Position numbers and translations under genes: made by a program. The notes under the pieces are model-generated. The model worked only from the letters and a program-made list of their open reading frames with translations. It made no database searches and was not told where the DNA came from. This document shows, one piece after another, positions 1 to 5,777 of a stretch of 5,845 nt of DNA. How positions within the stretch are numbered: position 1 is the stretch's first letter; every line of letters starts with the position of its first letter. The DNA is from Actinomycetota bacterium (GTDB taxonomy: Bacteria > Actinomycetota > UBA4738): contig VAYC01000007.1 in the NCBI GenBank assembly GCA_005885025.1, positions 1-5,845 of the forward strand. The letters run 5' to 3'.

Positions 1-1098
1 GAATCTGGGGCGGGGCCGGTAGATCCACCGACGTCCCCTCTGCACGGCCAACACGAACATCCCGGTCTCGGTCTCGAGCTGCAGCTGCTTGAGCGACTTG
101 CCTTCCGCCCGCGAGCCCCTCTCCACGACTGTCTCGGCAGCGACCTCCTCGCTCTCCGCCAGCGCCATCTGGATGACCGGATGGAGCTCCTCGCCTTTCT
201 CGATCAGCCATGTCATGTCCCTGGCCGCGTCGAAGATCTGCTCGCTGGCGTAGGCCAGGCGGAGCAGGCCTCGGAGCTCGTCGGTGTTGCGAGCCTCGGG
301 CGCCGCCTTCAGCACCCACGACTCGAGTTCGTCGTGCAGGATGTCCGACCGAGCCTCGAGGGTGGCCACCTCGGCGGCCAGCGCGGGGTCCCTGAAGAGC
401 AAGGCCGAATACGCGAGGCCCACCGCCACCTCGGCCGAGTTCTTCATCTCCACCAGGATGTCGACGGCTCGGTCGAGCTCGGTGAGGGCGATGTGCTCGG
501 TCTCGGGCGGCTCGGGCAGCGGCGGAGCCCCGGCCAGCTCCCGGATCAAGTTCGCGCCGTCCTCCGGCCCCTGGAACAGGAGGACGTCCCCTTCCGACAG
601 CACCGTGTCCGCCTGTGGATCGAAGACCCAGGAGGTGCCCCGGCGGACGGCCAGCAGCCACATGCCGGTCTCCGAGGGCAGGAGCAGCTCGCGGAGCGAC
701 CGTCCGACGCACGCCGCCCCTTCCCGCACCCGGACCCGGCCCACGATCTCGTCGGCGTGGCGGAGGTCGGGGCGAAGCTCGGCCGGGATGCCCAGATTGG
801 CCTGGATGACGCGGGCGATGTCCGAGGCGGCCTCGCCGATCTTCTCGATGGCCGAAGCGAGATGCAGCACGGCCCCCATGGCCTCGGCGTCCTCGGGAGA
901 GCGGGCGGCGAGCATCGAGATCTCTCGGAGCCGGCGGAGGTAGGCCTCCAGCCGCTCCTTGAGGTCCTCGACTTCCTCCGCCAGGTCGTCGTCGTTGAAG
1001 AAGACGGCCGCGTAGGCCAGGTCGACCATGAGCTCGGAGGCGTCCTTCGCCTCGACGAGCAGCTCCTTGACGTTCCTAGGTGCGTCGTCCTCAGCCAT
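1..1098 (-). CDS. PhoU/TrkA-C (RCK_C) double-domain regulatory protein, 3' end beyond window
   Basis: Reads from ATG at 1098 leftward for 366 codons without a stop and runs off the window edge, so the C-terminus is missing. No signal peptide or membrane segment is seen, so it should be cytosolic. Order: PhoU-like helical domain (about residues 8-105), TrkA-C/RCK_C domain (about 113-190; pattern GRSLRELLLP, ETGMWLLAVRRG, then EGDVLLFQG), a proline-rich linker (191-199), second PhoU-like domain (about 204-315) and second RCK_C (from about 325, cut off after the RGRRWIYRP stretch). The halves align at a constant offset of 201 residues (LLVEAK at 13 against ILVEMK at 214; ETGMWLLAV against ETGMFVLAV). 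RCK_C domains bind ions or nucleotides and gate transporters; PhoU domains bind metal clusters and regulate transport. The architecture matches the PhoU plus TrkA_C group I know as COG3273. The 8-bp overlap with the upstream cation permease gene argues that it regulates that permease; this is inference. The ligand is unknown. Confidence 0.82.
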   Translation of the reverse strand, partial: MAEDDAPRNVKELLVEAKDASELMVDLAYAAVFFNDDDLAEEVEDLKERLEAYLRRLREISMLAARSPEDAEAMGAVLHLASAIEKIGEAASDIARVIQANLGIPAELRPDLRHADEIVGRVRVREGAACVGRSLRELLLPSETGMWLLAVRRGTSWVFDPQADTVLSEGDVLLFQGPEDGANLIRELAGAPPLPEPPETEHIALTELDRAVDILVEMKNSAEVAVGLAYSALLFRDPALAAEVATLEARSDILHDELESWVLKAAPEARNTDELRGLLRLAYASEQIFDAARDMTWLIEKGEELHPVIQMALAESEEVAAETVVERGSRAEGKSLKQLQLETETGMFVLAVQRGRRWIYRPRPRF

Positions 1099-2341
1099 GC
1101 GGCCCGGCTCCCACGATCAGAACGATACCGAGAATGAGACAAAGCGTCCCTGCCAGGTCCATCAGGCTCGTGACCAGCGGGATCCCGAAGTTGTCGGGAT
1201 CCCATCCGAACCGGTAGGCGGCAACGGCTCCCCAGTAGGCGATGGCCGAGGAGATGATCGTGGCCAGAAAGCCGGCGAAGAGGCTGACGGCCAACATGTC
1301 CACGATCCCCGGACTGGCCTTGCCCGTCGCCATGCTGATCAGTTGGGCGGAGATCGCCACCAGGGTGAACACCGACACGGCGAAGAGGAAGTTGAGCGAG
1401 GCATCGAGAAGGGCGAGGGGCTGAGGGATCCGCCGTGGCTCGATCACACCCATGTGCAGCTTCGAGGACAGGCGGGCCGAGAGGATCCCTCCCAGCGCCC
1501 CGGTGTCTTCCAGGAACGGCGGGATCAGCACGAGGAGGGCGGGAAAGGCGATGAAGCGCTCGATGCGCGACTCGACCACGGTGCCGGCCAGGATGTCCAC
1601 CACTCCGGCCACGAAGAGGACGGGGAGCGATTCGCGCACGATCCGACGGGCGAGGGGAAGGTCGGTGAGGAAGCCCCGGATCAACATGAGCAGGCAGAAC
1701 CCCCCGGTGACTATGGCAATGGTGAACGTGACATAGGGGAGGCCCGTCAGGTACGAGGCTGCCCACAGGGCAGGGAGAGTGCACGTGTCGCCGATGGCGG
1801 TGACCAGCGGGGCGGACACCGAATCGAGGTCCCAGCCCCGCCGGGGCGAAGCGATGGCCAGGGCGACGGAGGCGGTGCCCACGATGATCGACCCGAGCAC
1901 GCCGCCGAGGATGGAGATCACCAGGAAGTCCCACACCGAGATGGACCGCAGCCCGAACGCCGCGGAAGCGATCCGGGCGATCACGCCCAAGAACAGGGAA
2001 GTTGCGAGCGTGAGGACCGTCGAGGCGAACACGTTCTGCTGCAGGAAGTCCCCCCGGCGTCGCGACACCGAGAACAGACCCGAGTTGATACCGGTCCCCA
2101 GGCGGGACCCGAGCGCGCCGAAGATGTTCCCCCGCATGCCGATGGCCGCCGGGATCAGGACGATGAGACCAGGGAGCAACGCCAGTCGGTTCGACATGGA
2201 CGCGAGCGCTAGGCCCGCGAGGAGGTCCCCTCCCGAGGAGATGAGGAGCGCCACGAAGCCCTGGCGGAGTGTGCGCTTCTCCGACCGCCAGTAATCCCAC
2301 AGCCTTCTGGCTCGGCGACGAGGCCCAAAGGCGAACGCCAT
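1091..2341 (-). CDS. MgtE/SLC41-type divalent cation permease (tandemly duplicated)
   Basis: A 416-residue integral membrane protein with about ten hydrophobic segments, probably moving Mg2+ or a related divalent cation across the cytoplasmic membrane; direction of transport cannot be told. It has two copies of an MgtE-like membrane unit, exactly 210 residues apart. PGLIVLIP (57-64) pairs with PALLVLIP (267-274). RGWD...PLVT..GD (168-185) pairs with FGWD...PLVT..MD (378-395), so Asp185 and Asp395 occupy the equivalent, probably ion-coordinating, place. The first copy has the R-G-N turn (70-72) typical of the family; the second has T-G-A there. No N-domain or CBS domains of classical MgtE are present. 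The family looks like the permease group I know as COG1824. ATG at 2341 is chosen because a basic N-terminus (PRRRARRLW) leads into the first membrane segment; the frame stays open to 2587 but upstream sequence is not membrane-like. The only strong Shine-Dalgarno lies unusually far upstream. Its stop overlaps the next start in ATGGCTGA. Confidence 0.86.
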   Translation of the reverse strand: MAFAFGPRRRARRLWDYWRSEKRTLRQGFVALLISSGGDLLAGLALASMSNRLALLPGLIVLIPAAIGMRGNIFGALGSRLGTGINSGLFSVSRRRGDFLQQNVFASTVLTLATSLFLGVIARIASAAFGLRSISVWDFLVISILGGVLGSIIVGTASVALAIASPRRGWDLDSVSAPLVTAIGDTCTLPALWAASYLTGLPYVTFTIAIVTGGFCLLMLIRGFLTDLPLARRIVRESLPVLFVAGVVDILAGTVVESRIERFIAFPALLVLIPPFLEDTGALGGILSARLSSKLHMGVIEPRRIPQPLALLDASLNFLFAVSVFTLVAISAQLISMATGKASPGIVDMLAVSLFAGFLATIISSAIAYWGAVAAYRFGWDPDNFGIPLVTSLMDLAGTLCLILGIVLIVGAGPHG

Positions 2342-2364
2342 AACGGCACGCTCACGCGGATCGT

Positions 2365-2371
2365 CCTCCTC
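2365..2371 (-). promoter_or_regulatory. Shine-Dalgarno-like GAGGAGG ahead of the cation permease
   Basis: The minus strand reads GAGGAGG here, but 23 nt separate it from the ATG at 2341, far more than the usual 5-10 nt. The in-frame codons between contain no ATG, GTG or TTG. The two GTG triplets nearby (starting at 2355 and 2349) are out of frame with the permease. Either the site is fortuitous or the true start is non-canonical. Confidence 0.3.
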
Positions 2372-2396
2372 GGGGAAATGGGCAGCAGCCCGGGCG

Positions 2397-2425
2397 AGTA
2401 TGCGCCCGCCGGCTTGCCTCGGCAA
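2397..2425 (-). promoter_or_regulatory. Candidate sigma70-type promoter for the leftward cation operon
   Basis: On the minus strand TTGCCG (2425-2420) and CATACT (2402-2397) are separated by exactly 17 bp. Each matches the TTGACA/TATAAT consensus at four of six positions. Transcription would begin near 2390, giving a leader of roughly 50 nt before the ATG at 2341. The -35 box lies inside a perfect inverted repeat (2412-2427), suggesting regulation. Prediction only. Confidence 0.45.
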
Positions 2426-2427
2426 GC
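2412..2427. repeat. Perfect inverted repeat over the leftward -35 box
   Basis: GCTTGCC and GGCAAGC flank a 2-bp centre (TC), giving 7-bp perfectly complementary arms. It covers the whole -35 hexamer of the leftward promoter. The tight centre fits a dimeric DNA-binding protein operator better than an RNA hairpin, and there is no following U-run to make it a terminator. No specific regulator is recognised. Confidence 0.45.
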
Positions 2428-2483
2428 ATCGATTGGGCTGGTGGCGACCCCGATTCGGCGCATCGGTGGCAGGGGCTTTGGAC

Positions 2484-2503
2484 CTTCCGCGGTCTTGCGG
2501 AAG
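2484..2503. repeat. Perfect inverted repeat over the rightward -35 box
   Basis: CTTCCGC and GCGGAAG are perfectly complementary 7-bp arms around a 6-bp centre (GGTCTT). The right arm and the end of the centre contain the -35 hexamer of the rightward promoter. It could be an operator. As RNA it would form a short hairpin, but no T-run follows on either strand, so a terminator is unlikely. Confidence 0.45.
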
Positions 2504-2523
2504 CTCGCTGGCGCGGCTAGTTT
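2495..2523 (+). promoter_or_regulatory. Candidate promoter for the rightward polyamine-type operon
   Basis: TTGCGG (2495-2500), a 17-bp spacer, then TAGTTT (2518-2523), which fits the relaxed TANNNT form of a high-GC -10 box. Each hexamer matches consensus at only three positions, so the call is weak. The support is the spacing, the location just upstream of the operon, and an overlapping inverted repeat. The transcript would start near 2530. Confidence 0.33.
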
Positions 2524-2545
2524 CCGCTCGGATCGCTGACCTACC

Positions 2546-2553
2546 GGAAGGAG
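2546..2553 (+). promoter_or_regulatory. Shine-Dalgarno-like GGAAGGAG upstream of the ATPase gene
   Basis: A strong purine-rich site about 16 nt after the predicted transcript start. It is 66 nt before the GTG at 2620, too far to serve it. The only start-like codon at reach in the ATPase frame is CTG at 2557, three bases after the site. The GTG at 2620 has no good site of its own. This bears on where the ATPase really begins. Confidence 0.35.
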
Positions 2554-2619
2554 CCCCTGGCGCGCCCAGACTCGCAAACCCAGGCACGAACCGAGCCCGC
2601 CATCGCCGGTCCCCTCGAG

Positions 2620-3690
2620 GTGGCCGTCCGCCTCGACGACGTCCACAAGCGCTTCGGCGAGGTGGCGGCCGTGAACGGCGTCACCCTCGACGTGCGCCAG
2701 GGGGAGTTCTTCTCGATGCTCGGCCCGTCAGGCTCGGGGAAGACCACGTGCCTGCGGATGATCGCCGGCTTCGAGCTGCCCACCGATGGTCGAATCCTGC
2801 TCCAGGGCAGGGACGTGACGCGCCTGCCCCCGTACGAGCGAGACGTGAACACCGTCTTCCAGGACTACGCGCTATTCCCGCACATGACGGTGGGCGAGAA
2901 CGTCGAGTACGGCCTCCAGGTGAAAGGCGTGCCGAAGGTCGAACGACGCCGTCGTGTCGCCGACGCGCTCCGGATGGTCCGGCTGGAGGGATTCGAACGC
3001 CGGCGGCCGGCGGCGCTCTCCGGGGGGCAGCGGCAGCGCGTGGCCCTGGCGAGGGCGCTGGTCAACCAGCCCGCGGTCCTGCTGCTGGACGAGCCGCTGG
3101 GGGCCCTGGACCTGAAGCTCCGCCAGCAGATGCAGATCGAGCTCAAGGCGATCCAGCAGCGGGTCGGTCTCACGTTCATCTACGTGACGCACGATCAGGA
3201 GGAGGCGCTCACGATGAGCGACCGGCTGGCAGTGATGAACGCGGGCCGGATCGAGCAGGTGGGCAGTCCCGCCGAGGTCTACGAGGGCCCGGAGACGTCG
3301 TTCGTGGCCGGATTCGTCGGCATCTCGAATATCCTGGCGGGTGAGGCGGCCCATGCCATCACCGGTTCCAAGCGTCCGTTCACCATCCGGCCCGAGAAGA
3401 TCCGGATGGCCGAACCGGATCAGCCGGCAGGGCCGGGCGAGTGCACGGTGACCGGCCACGTCGGGGAGGTCGTCTACCTCGGCGCCACCACCCGGTACGT
3501 CATCGACCTCGACGTGGGGGGACAGCTCGTTGTGACGCAGCAGAACCTGGCGATGTCTTCGATGGAGGCCCTGCGTGTGCGAGGCAAGGCCGTCCGTCTG
3601 ATCTGGGACGGGCAGCTGAATCGTTCGGTAGAAGGCTCGACAAGCGAGGGGGGGCCGGAGCCTTCCGGCCCGGGAGGAGGAGGGAAATGA
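2620..3690 (+). CDS. potA: Polyamine-type ABC transporter ATP-binding protein (PotA family)
   Basis: Cytoplasmic ATPase that powers the importer encoded downstream. From GTG at 2620 it is 356 residues, close to the usual length of the spermidine/putrescine/Fe3+ importer class. Visible parts: Walker A GPSGSGKT (35-42), Q-loop VFQDYALFPHM (Q81), signature LSGGQRQR (133-140), Walker B VLLLDEP (153-159, catalytic E158), D-loop GALD (161-164), switch histidine H191 in YVTHDQEE, then a TOBE-type regulatory domain (about 250-340) beginning near the RPEKIRM stretch. All catalytic residues are intact. The last 20 residues are Gly/Ser/Pro-rich and probably disordered. The stop overlaps the next start (ATGA, 3687-3690), indicating translational coupling. 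The start is uncertain: the frame is open from 2521, and a CTG at 2557 just after a GGAAGGAG site would add 21 residues. The substrate cannot be decided from the ATPase; polyamine is inferred from its neighbours. Confidence 0.9.
   Translation: MAVRLDDVHKRFGEVAAVNGVTLDVRQGEFFSMLGPSGSGKTTCLRMIAGFELPTDGRILLQGRDVTRLPPYERDVNTVFQDYALFPHMTVGENVEYGLQVKGVPKVERRRRVADALRMVRLEGFERRRPAALSGGQRQRVALARALVNQPAVLLLDEPLGALDLKLRQQMQIELKAIQQRVGLTFIYVTHDQEEALTMSDRLAVMNAGRIEQVGSPAEVYEGPETSFVAGFVGISNILAGEAAHAITGSKRPFTIRPEKIRMAEPDQPAGPGECTVTGHVGEVVYLGATTRYVIDLDVGGQLVVTQQNLAMSSMEALRVRGKAVRLIWDGQLNRSVEGSTSEGGPEPSGPGGGGK
3673..3684 (+). promoter_or_regulatory. Strong ribosome binding site for the substrate-binding protein
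   Basis: GGAGGAGGAGGG lies inside the last codons of the ATPase gene, directly before the ATG at 3687. It offers several overlapping anti-Shine-Dalgarno matches at usable spacing. It fixes the lipoprotein start and would support high expression of the binding protein relative to the ATPase. Confidence 0.8.
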
Positions 3691-4892
3691 GACGCTTGCC
3701 CATCGCGCTGGCGCTCCCATGCGCGCTCGTCCTGATCACGGCGGGGTGCTCCAGTGGGAAAGGCTCCGCTGCCGTGAAGGTGTACAGCACGATCGGCCAG
3801 ACCGAGGGCCAGCTCAACCTCATCGCGTGGCCCGGATATACGGAGAGCGGCCAGAACGATCCCAAGTTCGACTGGGTCACTCCGTTCCAACAGCAGACCG
3901 GCTGCCAGGTCCACGCGAAGTACGCCAACACCTCCGCCGAGATGGTTACCCTCATGCGGCAGGGAGGGGGGAAGGTGTACGACGGGGTATCGGCGTCGGG
4001 AAACGCCACCAATGTCTTGATCGCCCACGGTGATGTGGCGGCCGTCGACGTGAACAAGTTGATCCCCAACTACAGCCAGATCGTCATGAAGTCGCTGCAG
4101 GCGCCGGCCCACAACACGGTCAACGGCGTTCACTACGGCGTGCCCTACATGTGGGGTCCCAACTTCCTGATGTTCAACACCAGCAAGGTGACGACTCCGC
4201 CCGACAGTTGGTCGGTGGTGTTCGAGTCGACGATCAACGGCGCGCCGAACCCTTACGCGGGCAAGGTCACCGCATACAACGACTCGATCTACATCGCCGA
4301 CGCCGCGCTCTACCTGAAGGCCCATGACCCCTCGCTCGGGATCACCGATCCGTACGAGCTGACGTCGAAGCAGCTCGACGCGGCCGTCACTCTGTTGCAG
4401 CAGCAGCACTCGATGGTGTCCAAGTACTGGGCTGCCTACACCGACGAGATCCAGGGGTTCGAGTCGGGAGACATGGTCATTGGGACGGCCTGGCCGGTGA
4501 ACCTGGCGCTGATCCAGTCCGACAAGAAGGTCAAGGCCGATGCCGTGTATCCCTCGGAGGGAGTCACCGGCTGGGCCGACACCTGGTTGATGTCCTCTCA
4601 TGCCCAGCACCCCAACTGCATGTTGAAGTGGATGCAGTGGACCATGCGCCCGGAGGTCCAGGCGCAGGTGGCCGAGTACTACGGGGCGACCCCCGGTCTC
4701 TCGACGGCCTGTGACATCCTCCGCAAGGACATCGGGACCGACGCCGACTCGCTGTACCACTGCGGCGACGACAACTTCCTGAAGTCGATCTACCTGTGGA
4801 AGACGCCGCTTCCCACGTGCGCTAACGGCAAGGACGAGTGCACCGACATCAACACCTGGACCGACAAGTGGACCCAGATCGTGGGCGGCTAA
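3687..4892 (+). CDS. potD: Polyamine-type ABC transporter substrate-binding lipoprotein (PotD/PotF-like)
   Basis: A 401-residue extracytoplasmic solute-binding protein that captures substrate and delivers it to the permeases. ATG at 3687 follows a strong ribosome site and opens a lipoprotein signal: basic MRR, hydrophobic core 4-19, lipobox ending A-G-C with Cys21 as the lipidation site. Thr at -3 is slightly unusual. Similarity to PotD-type proteins is clear by eye: W48-P-G-Y51 near the N-terminus, GVPYMWG (151-157), W269 in IGTAWP, and W296-A-D298 after YPSEG. These correspond to the PotD aromatic box W34, W229 and W255/D257. The segment matching PotD D168/E171 reads NDSIYI, keeping the Asp but apparently not the Glu, so the ligand may differ from spermidine. 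The mature protein has six further cysteines (73, 311, 342, 359, 378, 385), five of them in the last 91 residues, suggesting disulfides. I recall a similar Cys-rich tail in some PotD-like relatives, but cannot check. The precise substrate is unproven. Confidence 0.9.
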   Translation: MRRLPIALALPCALVLITAGCSSGKGSAAVKVYSTIGQTEGQLNLIAWPGYTESGQNDPKFDWVTPFQQQTGCQVHAKYANTSAEMVTLMRQGGGKVYDGVSASGNATNVLIAHGDVAAVDVNKLIPNYSQIVMKSLQAPAHNTVNGVHYGVPYMWGPNFLMFNTSKVTTPPDSWSVVFESTINGAPNPYAGKVTAYNDSIYIADAALYLKAHDPSLGITDPYELTSKQLDAAVTLLQQQHSMVSKYWAAYTDEIQGFESGDMVIGTAWPVNLALIQSDKKVKADAVYPSEGVTGWADTWLMSSHAQHPNCMLKWMQWTMRPEVQAQVAEYYGATPGLSTACDILRKDIGTDADSLYHCGDDNFLKSIYLWKTPLPTCANGKDECTDINTWTDKWTQIVGG

Positions 4893-4922
4893 GGAGAGTC
4901 TCGGCCTGGCTGTACGGGCATC

Positions 4923-4928
4923 GGAGGG
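4923..4928 (+). promoter_or_regulatory. Ribosome binding site GGAGGG supporting the GTG start of the first permease
   Basis: GGAGGG sits 8 nt before the GTG at 4937, an ideal spacing. A second purine site, AAGGAGAG at 4891-4898, overlaps the stop of the binding-protein gene and could serve a CTG at 4910 (about 13 nt from its AAGGAG core) only poorly. Confidence 0.5.
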
Positions 4929-4936
4929 TTCAGCTC

Positions 4937-5752
4937 GTGCTGACCCTCCTCCCCCCCGTCGGTTGGATGCTGGTCGTCTACCTGGCGGCCCTGACCCTGC
5001 TGTTCGTCACCTCGTTCTGGAAGGTCGACCCGTTCACCACATCGATCCAGCGGATCTGGAGCCTCCGGAACTACCGGGTCCTCTTCACCGAGCCCACCTA
5101 CCGGATCATCGCCCTGCGAACGCTCGGCATCTCGGCCGCCGTCGCGGTGACGGACATCGCGCTGGCCTTCCCGATCGCCTACTTCGCCGCGCGGGTCGCT
5201 GCGCCTCGCGCCCGGGCGGCAATCCTCCTGGCGATCGTGTTGCCTCTGTGGTCCAGCTACCTGGTTCGCGTGTTTGCGTGGCGAACGATCTTGCAGGGCA
5301 ACGGGCCGGCTCAATGGCTGCTTCGCCAAATCGGCCTTGGAGGAGTCAGGGTCACCTTCTCGAACTGGGCGGTGTGGATCGCCTTCACGTATCTGTGGCT
5401 TCCCTACGTCATCCTGCCGATCTACGCGGCGCTCGAACGGATCCCCGCCTCCTACCTCGAGGCGAGCGGAGACTTGGGGGCGAGGGCCCCGACCACGTTT
5501 CGGCGGGTGATCTGGCCGCTGGCCTTCCCCGGCGTCGTAGCGGGGTCGATCTTCGCCTTCTCACTCACGCTCGGTGACTACATCACTCCCGACCTCATCG
5601 GAAACACCCAGTTCATCGGCAACGTGATCTCCGTGAAGGTCGGGGTCACCGGAGACCTTCCCTTCGCTGCCGCCTACGCGATGGTTCCCGTATTCATCAT
5701 GGCGATCTACCTGTTCCTGGCCCGCCGGCTGGGAGCGTTCGAGGCGCTGTGA
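4937..5752 (+). CDS. potB: Polyamine-type ABC transporter permease, first subunit (PotB-like)
   Basis: Inner-membrane channel subunit of the importer, 271 residues from GTG at 4937, with six predicted membrane segments (about 4-24, 60-86, 95-113, 145-165, 197-215, 244-262). The cytoplasmic EAA loop that docks on the ATPase is visible as E175-A-S-G-D-L-G181-A, then F188, V191 and W193-P194; the usual Leu before the Pro is Trp here. TM5 runs into a GDYITPDLIG stretch typical of PotB/PotH proteins. The start is uncertain. The same frame is open upstream: GTG at 4838 would give 304 residues and overlap the preceding gene by 55 bp, and CTG at 4910 would add nine residues including a basic GHRR stretch that suits the positive-inside rule. 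I chose 4937 for its ribosome site, though the N-terminus is then short before TM1. It lies 44 bp after the binding-protein stop. Its TGA overlaps an ATG (TGATG, 5750-5754). Confidence 0.86.
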   Translation: MLTLLPPVGWMLVVYLAALTLLFVTSFWKVDPFTTSIQRIWSLRNYRVLFTEPTYRIIALRTLGISAAVAVTDIALAFPIAYFAARVAAPRARAAILLAIVLPLWSSYLVRVFAWRTILQGNGPAQWLLRQIGLGGVRVTFSNWAVWIAFTYLWLPYVILPIYAALERIPASYLEASGDLGARAPTTFRRVIWPLAFPGVVAGSIFAFSLTLGDYITPDLIGNTQFIGNVISVKVGVTGDLPFAAAYAMVPVFIMAIYLFLARRLGAFEAL

Positions 5753-5777
5753 TGTCGAGACCCGCGAGGCCCACCTG

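Larger units (their letters stand above)
2342..2619. other. Divergent intergenic control region
   Basis: About 278 bp between the starts of the leftward cation permease and the rightward ABC ATPase (shorter if the ATPase begins upstream). It holds one candidate promoter for each direction, two perfect 7-bp-arm inverted repeats, two purine-rich ribosome-binding-like sites, and a small GGGC/GCCC hairpin (2380-2391) in the presumed leader of the permease. No riboswitch pattern (M-box, ykoK or ydaO type) was recognised by eye on either strand. Confidence 0.7.

Noticed and set aside
181..1137. Plus-strand frame (318 codons) opposite the PhoU/TrkA-C gene
   Set aside because: Low-complexity shadow without recognisable domain; the minus strand carries the RCK_C and PhoU patterns throughout.
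1028..2212. Long plus-strand open frame (394 codons) opposite the cation permease
   Set aside because: Its translation is rich in Gly, Asp, Arg, Glu and His with no fold-like pattern, as expected for the reverse of a GC-rich membrane gene; the minus-strand frame has family motifs and an internal repeat.
546..2300. 584-codon minus-strand frame spanning both cation genes
   Set aside because: Out of frame with both recognised proteins; His/Pro/Arg-rich in one half and Ser/Arg-rich in the other, typical of a shifted GC-rich frame rather than a fusion protein.
2484..2503. Rho-independent terminator for either operon
   Set aside because: The stem is good but no T-run follows on either strand, and both operons point away from it.
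2342..2540. Mg2+ (M-box/ykoK) or c-di-AMP (ydaO) riboswitch in the permease leader
   Set aside because: I looked for the conserved cores on the minus strand and did not find them; a few short GC-rich hairpins are not enough.
3441..3686. N-terminal extension of the binding protein back to 3441
   Set aside because: The frame is open but the added residues are Arg/Gly-rich shadow of the ATPase gene; a strong ribosome site and signal peptide fix the start at 3687.
3474..4760. 428-codon minus-strand frame opposite the substrate-binding protein
   Set aside because: Val/Gly/Arg/His-rich shadow of a GC-rich gene; the plus strand has a lipobox and binding-site residues.
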